Notes: a model not told the origin generated them from the letters alone. A stretch of 64,000 nt of DNA from Streptomyces sp. NBC_00236 (GCF_036195045.1 NZ_CP108100.1:1922001-1986000); one strand, 5' to 3'. Counted from the first letter of the stretch, positions 8,485 through 18,273 are shown. Program-made: numbers and translations.

Positions 8485-9927
8485 TCACCGCTCTCCGGAC
8501 GGACGCTTCTTGACGCGCCGTCTCATCGTCTTCCATCTCACCCCGGGCCTCCGCATGGCCAGGGCGGCCTTCGCCGCCGGATCCGCTCGCGCGAACGCGA
8601 TCAGCAGTCCGACGGCGAACATGGTCGGCAGCAGGGCCGACCCCCCGTAGGAGAACAGCGGGAGCGGGACACCGGCGATCGGCAGCAGGCCGAGCACCGC
8701 ACCGATGTTGATCACGGCCTGGGCCGTGATCCAGGTGGTCACACCTCCCGCTGCGTACCTCACGAAGGGGTCCTCCGTGCGTCCGGCCACGCGGATACCC
8801 GCATAGCCTAGAGCCGCGAACAGGGCGAGTACCGACAGCGTCCCCGCCAACCCCAGTTCCTCCCCGGTGATGGCGAAGATGAAGTCGGTGTGTGGTTCGG
8901 GCAGTTGACCCCATTTTTCCACACTTGCACCGAGCCCGGATCCGAACCACCCGCCGGACGCCAGAGCATAGATACCGTGCACCGCCTGCCAGCAGGAGCC
9001 GCCGGGGCCCGGTTCGCTGGCCCCCATGCAGTCCAGGCGGGACATCCGGTTCGGGCTGGTCTTGATCAGCAGGAAGGCGATCAGGCCGGCGGAGGCGAGC
9101 ACTCCGGCGAACAGCCGGGTCGGGGCACCGGCCAGCCAGAGCAGTCCGAACAGGATGGCCGTGAGAATGATCGCAGTGCCCATGTCACCGCCGAGCATGA
9201 TCAGCCCGAGCAGCATGAAGGCGACCGGAACCAGGGGCACGAGCATGTGCTTCCACTGGGTCAGCAGTCGTTTGTCCTGTTTGCGGGCGAGCAGATCGGC
9301 CCCCCACAGGACAAGGGCCAGCTTGCCGAACTCACTGGGCTGGAGCTGGAAGGGGCCGCCCAGGTAGAGCCAGTTCCGGTTGCCGTTGACCGACATCCCT
9401 ATCCCCGGCACCTGGACCAGCACCATCAGGAAGACGGCGCCCATCAGCAGGGGGTAGGACAGGGCCCGGTGCAGCTTGACGGGCATCCGGGCGGCGGCGG
9501 CCATCAGTCCGGCCCCGATGACGGCGGCGAGGAACTGCTTGCGGAAGAAGTAGGTGCCCGGCTTGTCGAGCTCCAGGGCCTTGATCATCGAGGCCGAGTA
9601 GACCATCACCAGACCGAGCACGGTGATGAGCAGTCCGGCGCCCAGGATCAGGTAGTAGGCCGTCAGCGGGCGGTCCCACGCCCGGCGCGCCTGCTCGTAC
9701 AGCCTCCGCGCTCCCCCGCCCCGGGGGGAACGGGGGCTGCCGGAGGTCCTGGAGCGCCCCGCAGGGGGCCGACGGGCGCCTGCGGCGGACCGCACGCGCA
9801 GGGCGAGGCCGGCGGTCAGCGGTGCGCCCCCGGCCGCGAGGAGGGGCGGATGGAGCACCCGGCTGATCGCCGGGGTCGCCCGTGAGCGGTCCCCGCGGCG
9901 TGCGGCAGAGCTCTCTTCGGCCGGCAT
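8485..9927 (-). CDS. ftsW: FtsW septal glycosyltransferase (SEDS protein)
   Basis: FtsW polymerises lipid II at the septum together with FtsI. The 480-residue protein has a long basic cytoplasmic N-terminus (about 80 residues, rich in Arg, Ser and Gly), then about ten membrane segments starting near ILGAGLLITVLGLVMVYSAS. The SEDS signatures are clear: NRNWLYLGGPFQLQPSEFGK and FAITGEELGLAG. I place the start at ATG 9927, where GGGGACAGGGA precedes it; the frame has an upstream GTG at 9945 but the ribosome site would lie inside it. Confidence 0.94.
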   Translation of the reverse strand: MPAEESSAARRGDRSRATPAISRVLHPPLLAAGGAPLTAGLALRVRSAAGARRPPAGRSRTSGSPRSPRGGGARRLYEQARRAWDRPLTAYYLILGAGLLITVLGLVMVYSASMIKALELDKPGTYFFRKQFLAAVIGAGLMAAAARMPVKLHRALSYPLLMGAVFLMVLVQVPGIGMSVNGNRNWLYLGGPFQLQPSEFGKLALVLWGADLLARKQDKRLLTQWKHMLVPLVPVAFMLLGLIMLGGDMGTAIILTAILFGLLWLAGAPTRLFAGVLASAGLIAFLLIKTSPNRMSRLDCMGASEPGPGGSCWQAVHGIYALASGGWFGSGLGASVEKWGQLPEPHTDFIFAITGEELGLAGTLSVLALFAALGYAGIRVAGRTEDPFVRYAAGGVTTWITAQAVINIGAVLGLLPIAGVPLPLFSYGGSALLPTMFAVGLLIAFARADPAAKAALAMRRPGVRWKTMRRRVKKRPSGER

Positions 9928-9968
9928 GGTCCCTGTCCCCTCCACTGCTCGTGCCCGGGGCCTCGGTG

Positions 9969-10027
9969 CCGGGGCCCGGGCCCCGGGTACAGCCGTACGT
10001 ACCCGGGTGCTCCGGGACCGTACGGCT
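9969..10027. other. Overlapping inverted repeats between murD and ftsW
   Basis: The 115-bp gap contains a perfect 18-bp palindrome (9969-9986), a 9-bp stem (AGCCGTACG at 9991-9999 with its complement at 10019-10027), and the pair CCGGGTAC/GTACCCGG that could form instead. The alternatives exclude each other, so this is a candidate mRNA switch or stability element within the operon. Confidence 0.6.
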
Positions 10028-10042
10028 CGGAGGCCGGGCCCG

Positions 10043-11476
10043 TCAGGCGCTCTCGGCGGCGAGCGTGCGGACGGCGTCCGCGAAGGCCTCGCCCCGCTTG
10101 TTGTAATTGACGAACATGTCCATCGAGGCGCAGGCGGGAGCCATCAGTACGGTGTCTCCCGGCCGGGCGAGCCGTGCCGCCTCGCGGACCGCCTCGGACA
10201 TCGCCCCAGTGTCGGTCCGGCCGAGGTCGGTCACCGGGACCTCGGGCGCGTGTCGCGCGAGGGCTTCGCGGATGAGGGCCCGGTCGGCGCCCATCAGTAC
10301 GACGCCCCGCAGGCGCTTCGCACACCCGGTCACCAGCTCGTCGAAGGTGGCCCCCTTGGCCAGTCCGCCGGCGATCCAGACGATCGGGTCGTAGGCGGCC
10401 AGGGAGGCCTCCGCAGCGTGCGTGTTGGTGGCCTTGGAGTCGTCGATGTACGCCACTCCGGCGACGTCCGCGACGTGCTCGATGCGGTGCGGGTCGGGGC
10501 GGAAGGCCCGCAGCCCGTCGCGGACGGCGGCGGGCTCCACACCGAAGGCCCGGGCCAGCGCCGCGGCCGCGAGGGCGTTGGCGATGTTGTGCGGGGCAGG
10601 CGGGTTCACGTCCGCGACCTCGGCGAGCTCCTGGGCCTGCTTCTGCCGGTTCGTGACGAAGGCCCGGTCGACGAGGATGCCGTCGACGACCCCGAGCTGG
10701 GAGGGCCCGGGAGTGCCGAGGGTGAAGCCGATCGCCCGGCAGCCCTCCTCGACGTCCGCCTCGCGCACCAGGTCCTCGGTGGCGGCGTCCGCCACGTTGT
10801 AGACGCAGGCGACGGTGTTGCCCTCGTAGATCCGGCCCTTGTCGGCGACGTACGCCTCCATGGAGCCGTGCCAGTCGAGGTGGTCGGGGGCCAGGTTGAG
10901 GACGGCAGCGGAATGGGCGCGCAGCGAGGGCGACCAGTGCAGCTGGTAGCTGGAGAGCTCGACGGCCAGGACGTCGTACGTCTCCTCGCCGAGGACCGCG
11001 TCCAGGAGCGAGACCCCGATGTTGCCGACGGCTGCGGTGCGCAGCCCGGCGGCCTCCAGGATCGAGGCGAGCATCCGTACGGTCGTGGTCTTGCCGTTGG
11101 TGCCGGTGACCGCGAGCCAGGGCGCGGCACCGGGTCCGCGCAGCCGCCAGGCGAGTTCGACGTCGCCCCAGACGGGGACGCCCGCCTCGGCGGCTGCGGC
11201 GAAGAGCGGCTTGTCGGGCTTCCAGCCCGGGGTGGTGACGATGAGCTCGGTGGACTTCGGCAGGGTGGCCCCGTCGCCGAGGCGCACGGTGATGCCCTGC
11301 GCCTCCAGCTCCGCGGCCTGGCCGCGGGAGCGCTCGTCGTCCCCGTCGTTGACCACGGTGACGACGGCGCCGAGGCCGTGCAGCACCCGGGCCGCCGGGA
11401 TCCCGGAGACCCCGAGTCCGGCGACCGTGACGTGCTTGCCCTGCCAGTCCACGTTGCTCACTTCTTGGCTGCCCAT
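10043..11476 (-). CDS. murD: UDP-MurNAc-L-alanine:D-glutamate ligase
   Basis: MurD adds D-Glu to UDP-MurNAc-L-Ala in the cytoplasm. The 477-residue product has the N-terminal nucleotide-sugar fold (KHVTVAGLGVSGIPAARVLH), the ATP loop AVTGTNGKTTTVRML (about 115-130), and the Mur-ligase C-terminal domain (YIDDSKATNTHAAEASLAAY). The start is uncertain. ATG at 11476 overlaps mraY by 19 bp, while GTG at 11461 overlaps the mraY stop as GTGA. The frame is open further upstream but that part lies inside mraY. Confidence 0.95.
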   Translation of the reverse strand: MGSQEVSNVDWQGKHVTVAGLGVSGIPAARVLHGLGAVVTVVNDGDDERSRGQAAELEAQGITVRLGDGATLPKSTELIVTTPGWKPDKPLFAAAAEAGVPVWGDVELAWRLRGPGAAPWLAVTGTNGKTTTVRMLASILEAAGLRTAAVGNIGVSLLDAVLGEETYDVLAVELSSYQLHWSPSLRAHSAAVLNLAPDHLDWHGSMEAYVADKGRIYEGNTVACVYNVADAATEDLVREADVEEGCRAIGFTLGTPGPSQLGVVDGILVDRAFVTNRQKQAQELAEVADVNPPAPHNIANALAAAALARAFGVEPAAVRDGLRAFRPDPHRIEHVADVAGVAYIDDSKATNTHAAEASLAAYDPIVWIAGGLAKGATFDELVTGCAKRLRGVVLMGADRALIREALARHAPEVPVTDLGRTDTGAMSEAVREAARLARPGDTVLMAPACASMDMFVNYNKRGEAFADAVRTLAAESA

Positions 11477-12528
11477 CCTGCGTAGAAGAGGCCGAGGCCG
11501 ACGATCACGCACATGCCCTGGATGATCCAGAAGCGGACCACGACAAGGACTTCGGACCACCCCTTGAGTTCGAAGTGGTGCTGGAGCGGTGCCATCCGGA
11601 AGACGCGCTTGCCGGTCATCTTGAACGAGCCGACCTGGATGACGACGGACATCGTGATCATCACGAAGAGGCCGCCGAGCACCGCCATCAGGAACTCGGT
11701 ACGGGAGCAGATCGCCAGTCCGGCGAGCGCGCCGCCGAGGGCCAGCGAACCGGTGTCACCCATGAAGATCTTGGCGGGCGAGGTGTTCCACCACAGGAAG
11801 CCGAAGCAGGAGCCCATGAGTGCGGAGGCCACGACCGCGAGGTCGAGCGGATCTCGTACCTCGAAGCAGGCGCTCGGGTTGGTGAGGGTGGCCGCGTTGG
11901 CGCAGGACTCCTGGAACTGCCAGAGCCCGATGAAGGTGTACGCACCGAAGACCATCACCGACGCGCCGGTGGCCAGGCCGTCCAGACCGTCCGTCAGGTT
12001 CACGCCGTTGGACATGGCGAGAATCATGAAGAGCGCCCAGAGCACGAAGAGCACCGGGCCGATCGACCAGCCGAAGTCCTCGACGAACGAGAGCTTGTCG
12101 GAGGCGGGGGTGTTGCCCCGGGCGTCGGCGAACTGGAGCGAGAGCACCGCGAAGGCGACGCCGACGATCAGCTGGCCGGCCATCTTGGCCTTGGCCCGCA
12201 GACCCAGCGAACGCTGCTTGACGATCTTGATGTAGTCGTCGAGGAAGCCGACGAGCCCCATGCCGGCCATCAGGAAGAGGACCAGCACACCGGAGAATCG
12301 CATCTCCTCGCCGGTGATCACCTTGGCCAGGACGTACGCGATGATCGTCGCCAGGATGAAGGCGATGCCGCCCATGGTGGGCGTGCCCTTCTTCGATCCG
12401 TGGCTGCGCGGGCCGTCGTCCCGGATGAACTGCCCGTATCCCTTGCGGGCCAGGAGCTTGATCAGCAGCGGGGTACCGACCAGGGTCAGGAAGAGCCCGA
12501 TGGCCCCCGCGAAGAGGATCTGCCTCAT
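11458..12528 (-). CDS. mraY: Phospho-MurNAc-pentapeptide translocase
   Basis: MraY makes lipid I by moving phospho-MurNAc-pentapeptide to undecaprenyl phosphate in the membrane. The 356-residue protein has about ten membrane segments and the family motifs GGIAFILATIIAYVLA, GFLDDYIKI, NLTDGLDGLA, MGDTGSLALGG and APLQHHFELKGW. The ATG overlaps the murF stop (ATGA). The insert of about 15 residues after ESCANAATLTNPSACFEV, with two Cys in an external loop, resembles other Streptomyces MraY proteins. Confidence 0.96.
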   Translation of the reverse strand: MRQILFAGAIGLFLTLVGTPLLIKLLARKGYGQFIRDDGPRSHGSKKGTPTMGGIAFILATIIAYVLAKVITGEEMRFSGVLVLFLMAGMGLVGFLDDYIKIVKQRSLGLRAKAKMAGQLIVGVAFAVLSLQFADARGNTPASDKLSFVEDFGWSIGPVLFVLWALFMILAMSNGVNLTDGLDGLATGASVMVFGAYTFIGLWQFQESCANAATLTNPSACFEVRDPLDLAVVASALMGSCFGFLWWNTSPAKIFMGDTGSLALGGALAGLAICSRTEFLMAVLGGLFVMITMSVVIQVGSFKMTGKRVFRMAPLQHHFELKGWSEVLVVVRFWIIQGMCVIVGLGLFYAGWAAKK

Positions 12529-13931
12529 CGGCCGGCGACCTCGCCCTCGGTCGCGTTCCCCAGCAGTGCCGTAACGACCTGCTCCAGGCCGACCGACCGG
12601 GACGCCTTCACCAGCACGACGTCTCCCGGGCGCAGTTCACTGCGCAACAGGTCGACGGCAGCCTGTGCGTCGGACACATGCACCGACTCCTCACCCCACG
12701 AACCCTCGTTGTATGCGCCCAGTTGCAGCCAGGAGGCTTCTCTGCCCCCGACCGCGACGAGCTTGCTGACGTTGAGCCGGACGACAAGCCGTCCGACCGC
12801 GTCGTGCTCGGTGAGCGAGGCGTCGCCGAGCTCGGCCATCTGGCCGAGCACCGCCCACGTACGACGCCCCTTCCCCATGGCGGCCAGCGCGCGCAGCGCG
12901 GCCTTCATGGATTCGGGGTTGGCGTTGTAGGCGTCATTGACGAACGTCACGCCGTCCGGACGCTCGGTGACCTCCATGCGCCAGCGGGAGAGGGTGCCCG
13001 ACTCGGAGAGCGCCACGGCGATCTCGTCTGCGGACAGGCCCAGCTCATGGGCGACGGCGGCCGCGGCGAGCGCGTTCGACACGTGATGCTCACCGTACAG
13101 GCGCATGGTCACATCACTGCACCCGGTGGGTGTGTGAAGCCTGAACGAGGGGCGACCGTCCTCGGTGAGACGGACGTTCTCACCCCGTACGTCCGCATCC
13201 GCGGCTTCGCCGAAGAGCAGCACCCGGGCCTTGGTCCGCGAGGTCATGGCGCGGACGAGCGGGTCGTCGGCGTTGAGGACGGCGAGGCCGTCCTCGGGGA
13301 GGGACTCGACCATCTCGCCCTTCGCCTGGGCGATCTGCTCCTTTCCGCCGAACTCGCCGATGTGCGCGCTGCCGACGTTGAGGACGAGGCCGATCCGCGG
13401 CGGGACGAGCCCGGTGAGGTAGCAGATGTCGCCGATGTAGCGGGCACCCATTTCGAGGACCAGGTGCTGGGTCTCCTCGGTGGCGCGCAGCGCGGTGAGC
13501 GGCAGCCCGATCTCGTTGTTGAGGTTGCCCGCCGGGTAGACGGTGGGCCCCTTGCGCTCCAGGAGCTGGGCGATCAGGTCCTTGGTGGAGGTCTTGCCGG
13601 CGGATCCGGTGAGCGCGACGACGGTGGTGCCGAGGCGTCCGACGACGGCGCGGGCGAGCGCGCCGAGCGCCGCCACCACGTCGTCGACGACGATCGCCGG
13701 AACGCCGACGGGCCGGGCGGCCAGGACGACTGCCGCGCCCGCCTCGACGGCGCGCCGCGCGTAGTCGTGGCCGTCGACGCGTTCGCCGGTGAACGCGACG
13801 AAGAGGCTGCCTTGCTTCACCTCCCGGGAGTCGATGACGACGGGCCCGCTGACGGTTACGGCCGGATCCGGTATGTCGTACGACTGCCCGCCGACGATTT
13901 CGGCGATCTCGGCGAGGGAAAGGGCGATCAC
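12525..13931 (-). CDS. murF: UDP-MurNAc-tripeptide:D-Ala-D-Ala ligase
   Basis: MurF adds the D-Ala-D-Ala dipeptide, finishing the UDP-MurNAc-pentapeptide. The 468-residue protein carries the ATP loop VVALTGSAGKTSTKDLIAQL, the Mur middle-domain motif HLVLEMGARYIGDI, and the C-terminal VTFVNDAYNANPESMKAALR. It is separated from murE by 4 bp and overlaps mraY by 4 bp. Length and motifs are complete. Confidence 0.96.
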   Translation of the reverse strand: MIALSLAEIAEIVGGQSYDIPDPAVTVSGPVVIDSREVKQGSLFVAFTGERVDGHDYARRAVEAGAAVVLAARPVGVPAIVVDDVVAALGALARAVVGRLGTTVVALTGSAGKTSTKDLIAQLLERKGPTVYPAGNLNNEIGLPLTALRATEETQHLVLEMGARYIGDICYLTGLVPPRIGLVLNVGSAHIGEFGGKEQIAQAKGEMVESLPEDGLAVLNADDPLVRAMTSRTKARVLLFGEAADADVRGENVRLTEDGRPSFRLHTPTGCSDVTMRLYGEHHVSNALAAAAVAHELGLSADEIAVALSESGTLSRWRMEVTERPDGVTFVNDAYNANPESMKAALRALAAMGKGRRTWAVLGQMAELGDASLTEHDAVGRLVVRLNVSKLVAVGGREASWLQLGAYNEGSWGEESVHVSDAQAAVDLLRSELRPGDVVLVKASRSVGLEQVVTALLGNATEGEVAGR

Positions 13932-13935
13932 TTGG

Positions 13936-15507
13936 TCATCCCTGACTGTTGTTCTCGTGGGTGGGGGCCCGGTGGGTGGCGTTCTGGTGTCCCAGGGACC
14001 GCTCGATGGCCGTGCGAAGGACCACCCGGTCGTCGAAGGGGCGCACCACTCCGTGGACGTCCTGGCCCTGCTCGTGGCCCTTGCCGGCGATCAGCACGGT
14101 GTCCCCGGGGCCGGCGCGTCCGACGGCGGCGGCGATGGCGGCGGCCCGGTCGGCGTCGACCAGGACGTCACCGCGTTCGTGCACGGGCACTTCGGCGGCG
14201 CCCGCGAGCATGGCGGCGAGGATGCCGAGGGGGTCCTCGGAGCGCGGGTTGTCCGAGGTCAGTACGGCGGTGTCGGCGAGCCGGGCCGCTGCCGCGCCCA
14301 TCGGGCCGCGTTTGGTGGTGTCGCGGTCGCCGCCGCAGCCGAGGACGATGTGGATTCTGCCCTCGGTGACCTTCTGGAGGGAGCGCAGCACCGATTCGAC
14401 GGCGTCGGTCTTGTGCGCGTAGTCGACGAGTGCGAGGTACGGCTGTCCGGCGTCGACCCGCTCCAGCCGGCCGGGCACCCCGGGCACCGCGGCGACGCCG
14501 TCGGCGGCGGTCTGGAGGTCGATGCCCGCGACGGCGAGGGTGACGATCGCGGCGAGGGTGTTGGCGACGTTGAACGGGCCGGGCAGCGGCGCCTCGGCGG
14601 CGGCCCGCTCGCCCTTGGGCCCGACGACGGTGAAGGTGGAGCCGAGCTGGCCCACCTCGACGTCCTCGGCGCGCCAGTCGGCGTCCGGGTGGCCCTCGGC
14701 GGAGAACGTGGTGATCGGGACGGATGCCTCGGTGATCAGCCGGCGGCCGTACTCGTCGTCGTAGTTGACGACGCCCTGCCTGCTGCGCTGCGGGGTGAAC
14801 AGCCGCGCCTTGGCCTGGAAGTAGTCCTCCATGCCGGAGTGGAACTCCATGTGCTCCGGGCTGAGGTTGTTGAAGACCGCGACGTCGAAGACGCAGCCGT
14901 CGACCCGGCCGAGCACCAGGGCGTGGCTGGAGACCTCCATCGTCACCGCGTCCGCCCCGCGTTCGCGCATGACGGCGAACAGGGCCTGCAGGTCGGTGGC
15001 TTCGGGGGTGGTGCGCTCGGACTTGATGCGCTCGTCGCCGATCCGCATCTCCACGGTGCCGATGAGACCGGTGGCGCGTCCGGCGCCGCGGAATCCGCCC
15101 TCGACCAGGTAGGCCGTCGTGGTCTTGCCGGAGGTTCCGGTGATGCCGATCTGGAGCAGGCCGGCACCGGGGTGGCCGTAGATCTCGGCGGCGAGTTCGC
15201 CCATCCGGCCCCGCGGGTCCTCGACGACCAGCACCGGGAGTCCGGTGGCGGCGGCGCGTTCGGCGCCCGCCGGGTCGGTGAGGATCGCGGCGGCGCAGAG
15301 ACCGGCGGCCTGGGCGGTGAAGTCGGCACCGTGCAGACGGGCACCGGGCAGGGCCGCGTAGACGTCACCGGGGCGCACGGCCCGGGAGTCGTGGGTGATG
15401 CCGGTGACTTCGCCGTTGCCCGGCGGTTCGACTCCCAGCCGGGCCGCCAGCGAGGCCAGGGAGGTCGGCCGCAGCCGATCCGGGCGGGGCGCTCCCGGGT
15501 AGTTCAC
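13936..15507 (-). CDS. murE: UDP-MurNAc-dipeptide:diaminopimelate ligase
   Basis: MurE adds the third stem residue, which is LL-diaminopimelate in Streptomyces. The 523-residue protein has the ATP loop GITGTSGKTTTAYLVEG and the DAP-binding motif DNPRSEDP, so a DAP rather than a lysine ligase. I place the start at GTG 15507 (VNYPGAPRP), because AGAAGGAC lies about 8 nt upstream. The frame stays open for 56 more codons to a GTG at 15675 that overlaps the ftsI stop, but that stretch is low-complexity Arg/Pro sequence. If the inner start is right, a 164-bp gap separates murE from ftsI. Confidence 0.94.
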   Translation of the reverse strand: MNYPGAPRPDRLRPTSLASLAARLGVEPPGNGEVTGITHDSRAVRPGDVYAALPGARLHGADFTAQAAGLCAAAILTDPAGAERAAATGLPVLVVEDPRGRMGELAAEIYGHPGAGLLQIGITGTSGKTTTAYLVEGGFRGAGRATGLIGTVEMRIGDERIKSERTTPEATDLQALFAVMRERGADAVTMEVSSHALVLGRVDGCVFDVAVFNNLSPEHMEFHSGMEDYFQAKARLFTPQRSRQGVVNYDDEYGRRLITEASVPITTFSAEGHPDADWRAEDVEVGQLGSTFTVVGPKGERAAAEAPLPGPFNVANTLAAIVTLAVAGIDLQTAADGVAAVPGVPGRLERVDAGQPYLALVDYAHKTDAVESVLRSLQKVTEGRIHIVLGCGGDRDTTKRGPMGAAAARLADTAVLTSDNPRSEDPLGILAAMLAGAAEVPVHERGDVLVDADRAAAIAAAVGRAGPGDTVLIAGKGHEQGQDVHGVVRPFDDRVVLRTAIERSLGHQNATHRAPTHENNSQG

Positions 15508-15671
15508 AGGGGCGTCCTTCTGGGTGGTTCGGGACTGTTCAGCGTGGGGCACGGCGGTGAGCGTACCGGGCACACCCGGCCTCTCGCGAAGTGAGGGGGC
15601 GGGGGTGCGGTGGTTCCCGTTCCGGTTCCCCGGATCGGGGGTGATGGTTGTCACTGAGGGTCTCCCCGAGT

Positions 15672-17672
15672 TCACTCGCCGGGTTTGAAGGACACCGGCA
15701 GCCGGGCCGGCTCGCTGCCGGTGGGGGCGGTCTGCAGCGTCTTCAGCGCGAATTCCATGACCTGCTTGTAGATGGGTCCGCAGATCTGGCCGCCGAAGTA
15801 GCTGCCCTTGGTGGGGTTCTGGATGGCGCAGTAGACGGTGATCTGAGGGTTGTCGGCGGGGGCGAAACCGGCGAAGGAGGCGGTGTAGCCGTGGTAGCCG
15901 CCGCGTACCGGATCGACTCGGTTGGCCGTACCGGTCTTGCCCGCGACGCGGTAGCCGGGGATCTTGGCCTTCGTTCCGGTGCCCTCCTCGTCACCGACGA
16001 CCGACTCCAGCATGCTCGCGAGCGTCCTGGCGGTCTTCTCGCTGACCACCCTGGTCTGCTCGGGGGCCTCGGCAGCGGTGAAGCGGCCGTCGGCGCCCTT
16101 GGTGCCGCGGACGAGCGTCGGTTCGATCCGGACCCCTCCGTTGGCGATCGTGGAGTAGATCGAGGCGGCCTGCATGGCGTTGAGCGAGAGGCCCTGGCCG
16201 AACGGGATCGTGTACTGCTGCGAGGTCGACCAGTCCTGCGGCTTGGCGAGGATGCCGGCGGTCTCACCCGGGTAGCCGAGTCCGGTCGGAGAACCGATGC
16301 CGAACTTGCGCAGGTAGGAGTGGAGCACCTTGTTGGACTCGGCCTGGGTCTTCCCCAGCTGACCGGTGGCCAGGATGGTGCCGATGTTGCTGGACTTGGC
16401 GAGTACGCCGTTGAGCGTGAGGTACCAGGTCGGGTGGTCGATGTCGTCCTTGAAGAGCCGGTCACCGCGGTGCAGGCGGTTGGGGACCGTGACATGGGTG
16501 CCCGGGGTTGCGACACCCTCCTCCAGCACGGCGGCCATCGACATGACCTTGCTGGTGGAGCCGGGCTCGTACACGTCCTGGAGCGCCGCGTTGCCCAGTG
16601 AGGCGGCGTCGGCCTGCGAGAGGTCGTTGGGGTCGAAGCCCGGCGCGTTGGCCATGGCGAGGACCTCGCCGGTGCGGGTGTTCTGCACGATGACGTAGCC
16701 GCGGTCGGCCTTGGACTTCGCCACCTGGTCGGAGATGGCCTTCTGGGCCGCCCACTGGATGTCGCGGTCGATGGTCAGCTCGATGTCGGAGCCGGCGACG
16801 GCGGGGACCTCCTTGGTGCCCGCGGTGGGCACCCGGCGACCGCCGGACTGGGCGTACTTGATCGTGCCGTCCTCGCCCGCGAGCTCCGTCTCCAGCTGCG
16901 ATTCGAGGCCGCCCGCGCCCTTGCCCTCGGCGTTGACGTATCCCAGTATCCCGGCGGCGAGCCCGCCGTTGGGGTAGACGCGCTTGGTGGTCGACTCCTG
17001 GAAGACGCCGGCGAGCACATTGGCACCGGGGCCGCCTGCCGCCCTGTCCTTCTGGGCCTTCTCGGCGAAGACGGACTTGAGGTCCTTGATCTGCGTCCAG
17101 ACCTGCGGGGTCTGCCTGCGGGCCAGCACCGCGTACCGGCTCTTGGGCTTGGACAGCTTCTTGGTCAGTTCGGCCGCGTCGACACCGAGGATCGGCGCGA
17201 GGAGAGCGGCGGCCTGCTGGGGTGCGTCGGGTGCCTTGCTGTCCTCGGGAGTGAACATCTTGGGGTCGGCGGTGATGTCGTACGCGTCGACGCTGGTGGC
17301 CAGCGCGATGCCGCCGCGGTCGGTGATCTCGCCGCGCTCGGCGGCGACGGTGTAGCTGAGGTAGCGGTTCTTCTCCGCCTTCGCCGCGTACGCGTTGGCG
17401 TCGACGGCCTGCACCTGGAGGAGCCGGACGACGAACGCGATCATGACCAGGGTCAGCGCCAGGCTGACGAGCCGCAGCCGCGGCCTTGGGCTGCCGAGGC
17501 GCAGCGGCCGGCCGGAGCGGGAGCGCGGGGTCCGTCCGCGCGGTGCTGCGGACGAGGGCCGTCGTCGCGGCTCGGGGCGGGCGGCGGGCCGGGGGCGGCC
17601 GGAGCGGCCCGCCGCGTTGCGCGGGCGCGCGGGGCCGGGCACCCGCCGGCGCGGTGGTTCCTGGGAGGGCAC
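15672..17672 (-). CDS. ftsI: Penicillin-binding protein 3 / FtsI septal transpeptidase
   Basis: FtsI is the class B PBP that cross-links septal peptidoglycan with FtsW. The 666-residue protein has a very basic N-terminal tail (1-62), one membrane anchor (about 67-86), the PBP dimer domain, and the transpeptidase domain. The active-site serine is in EPGSTSKVM, the SxN motif in KSSNIG and the KTG motif in AGKTGTAN. The Arg/Pro-rich cytoplasmic tail is long for the family but common in Streptomyces. It is 4 bp from ftsL. Confidence 0.96.
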   Translation of the reverse strand: MPSQEPPRRRVPGPARPRNAAGRSGRPRPAARPEPRRRPSSAAPRGRTPRSRSGRPLRLGSPRPRLRLVSLALTLVMIAFVVRLLQVQAVDANAYAAKAEKNRYLSYTVAAERGEITDRGGIALATSVDAYDITADPKMFTPEDSKAPDAPQQAAALLAPILGVDAAELTKKLSKPKSRYAVLARRQTPQVWTQIKDLKSVFAEKAQKDRAAGGPGANVLAGVFQESTTKRVYPNGGLAAGILGYVNAEGKGAGGLESQLETELAGEDGTIKYAQSGGRRVPTAGTKEVPAVAGSDIELTIDRDIQWAAQKAISDQVAKSKADRGYVIVQNTRTGEVLAMANAPGFDPNDLSQADAASLGNAALQDVYEPGSTSKVMSMAAVLEEGVATPGTHVTVPNRLHRGDRLFKDDIDHPTWYLTLNGVLAKSSNIGTILATGQLGKTQAESNKVLHSYLRKFGIGSPTGLGYPGETAGILAKPQDWSTSQQYTIPFGQGLSLNAMQAASIYSTIANGGVRIEPTLVRGTKGADGRFTAAEAPEQTRVVSEKTARTLASMLESVVGDEEGTGTKAKIPGYRVAGKTGTANRVDPVRGGYHGYTASFAGFAPADNPQITVYCAIQNPTKGSYFGGQICGPIYKQVMEFALKTLQTAPTGSEPARLPVSFKPGE

Positions 17673-17676
17673 TGCG

Positions 17677-18273
17677 TCACCTGCCGGGGCTCGTGGAGGT
17701 CTGTTCTGCCGGGGTACGCGCGTTCGCGGAGGTGTTCGGCCTCGCCTGGGCGGTGCCGGTCACCGTCGCGGAGGCACCGGGCTTCGCCGCCGGCGTGCCC
17801 GACGCGGCGGGCGAAGGGGTGGAGCGGGGCGAGGAGGAGGGCGACGGGGCGGCTGCGGGGGGCGGTTCGGGGACCTGGGACTTCGGGGCCGGAGTGGTCG
17901 GCACGGCGCTGGCGGCGGAGGGCACGCCGCGGACCTTGCCGTTCGGGCCGAGGAAGGCGGGGCTGCCGCCGGGGACCATGCCCAGCTCCCGTGCTCGCCG
18001 GGCCAGGGCATCGGGTTCGGAGGCGCTGTCGACGTCCCGCTGGAGTGCCTGCTGGTCGTCGGTGAGGTCCGTGGTCCGCTTCTTCAGCTCGCTCAGCCGG
18101 AACGATCCTTCGTTGAGCGCGGAGTTCAGCAGCAGCAGGGTGATCAGGCCGCCGCCCAGGAGCAGGACGACCAGCAGGACGAAGGGGGTCCGGGCCGCGT
18201 TGCTCGGCCCGGCCGGCATCAGCCGGCTGAGCCGCGCGGCGCGTCCTTTCAGCCCGCCGGCCGCGTTGCTCAC
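17677..18273 (-). CDS. ftsL: FtsL-like septum formation initiator
   Basis: A 198-residue bitopic protein between rsmH and ftsI, which is the position of ftsL. It has a basic N-terminus, one membrane segment (about 30-52: PFVLLVVLLLGGGLITLLLL), then a coiled coil (LSELKKRTTDLTDDQQALQR) ending in ARRARELGMVPGG, the pattern of FtsL/DivIC proteins. The last 80 residues are a Pro/Ala/Ser/Thr-rich tail outside the membrane. I chose GTG at 18273 because GGAG lies 7 nt before it; the open frame extends upstream into rsmH. Sequence similarity in this family is weak, so position carries much of the call. Confidence 0.85.
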   Translation of the reverse strand: MSNAAGGLKGRAARLSRLMPAGPSNAARTPFVLLVVLLLGGGLITLLLLNSALNEGSFRLSELKKRTTDLTDDQQALQRDVDSASEPDALARRARELGMVPGGSPAFLGPNGKVRGVPSAASAVPTTPAPKSQVPEPPPAAAPSPSSSPRSTPSPAASGTPAAKPGASATVTGTAQARPNTSANARTPAEQTSTSPGR

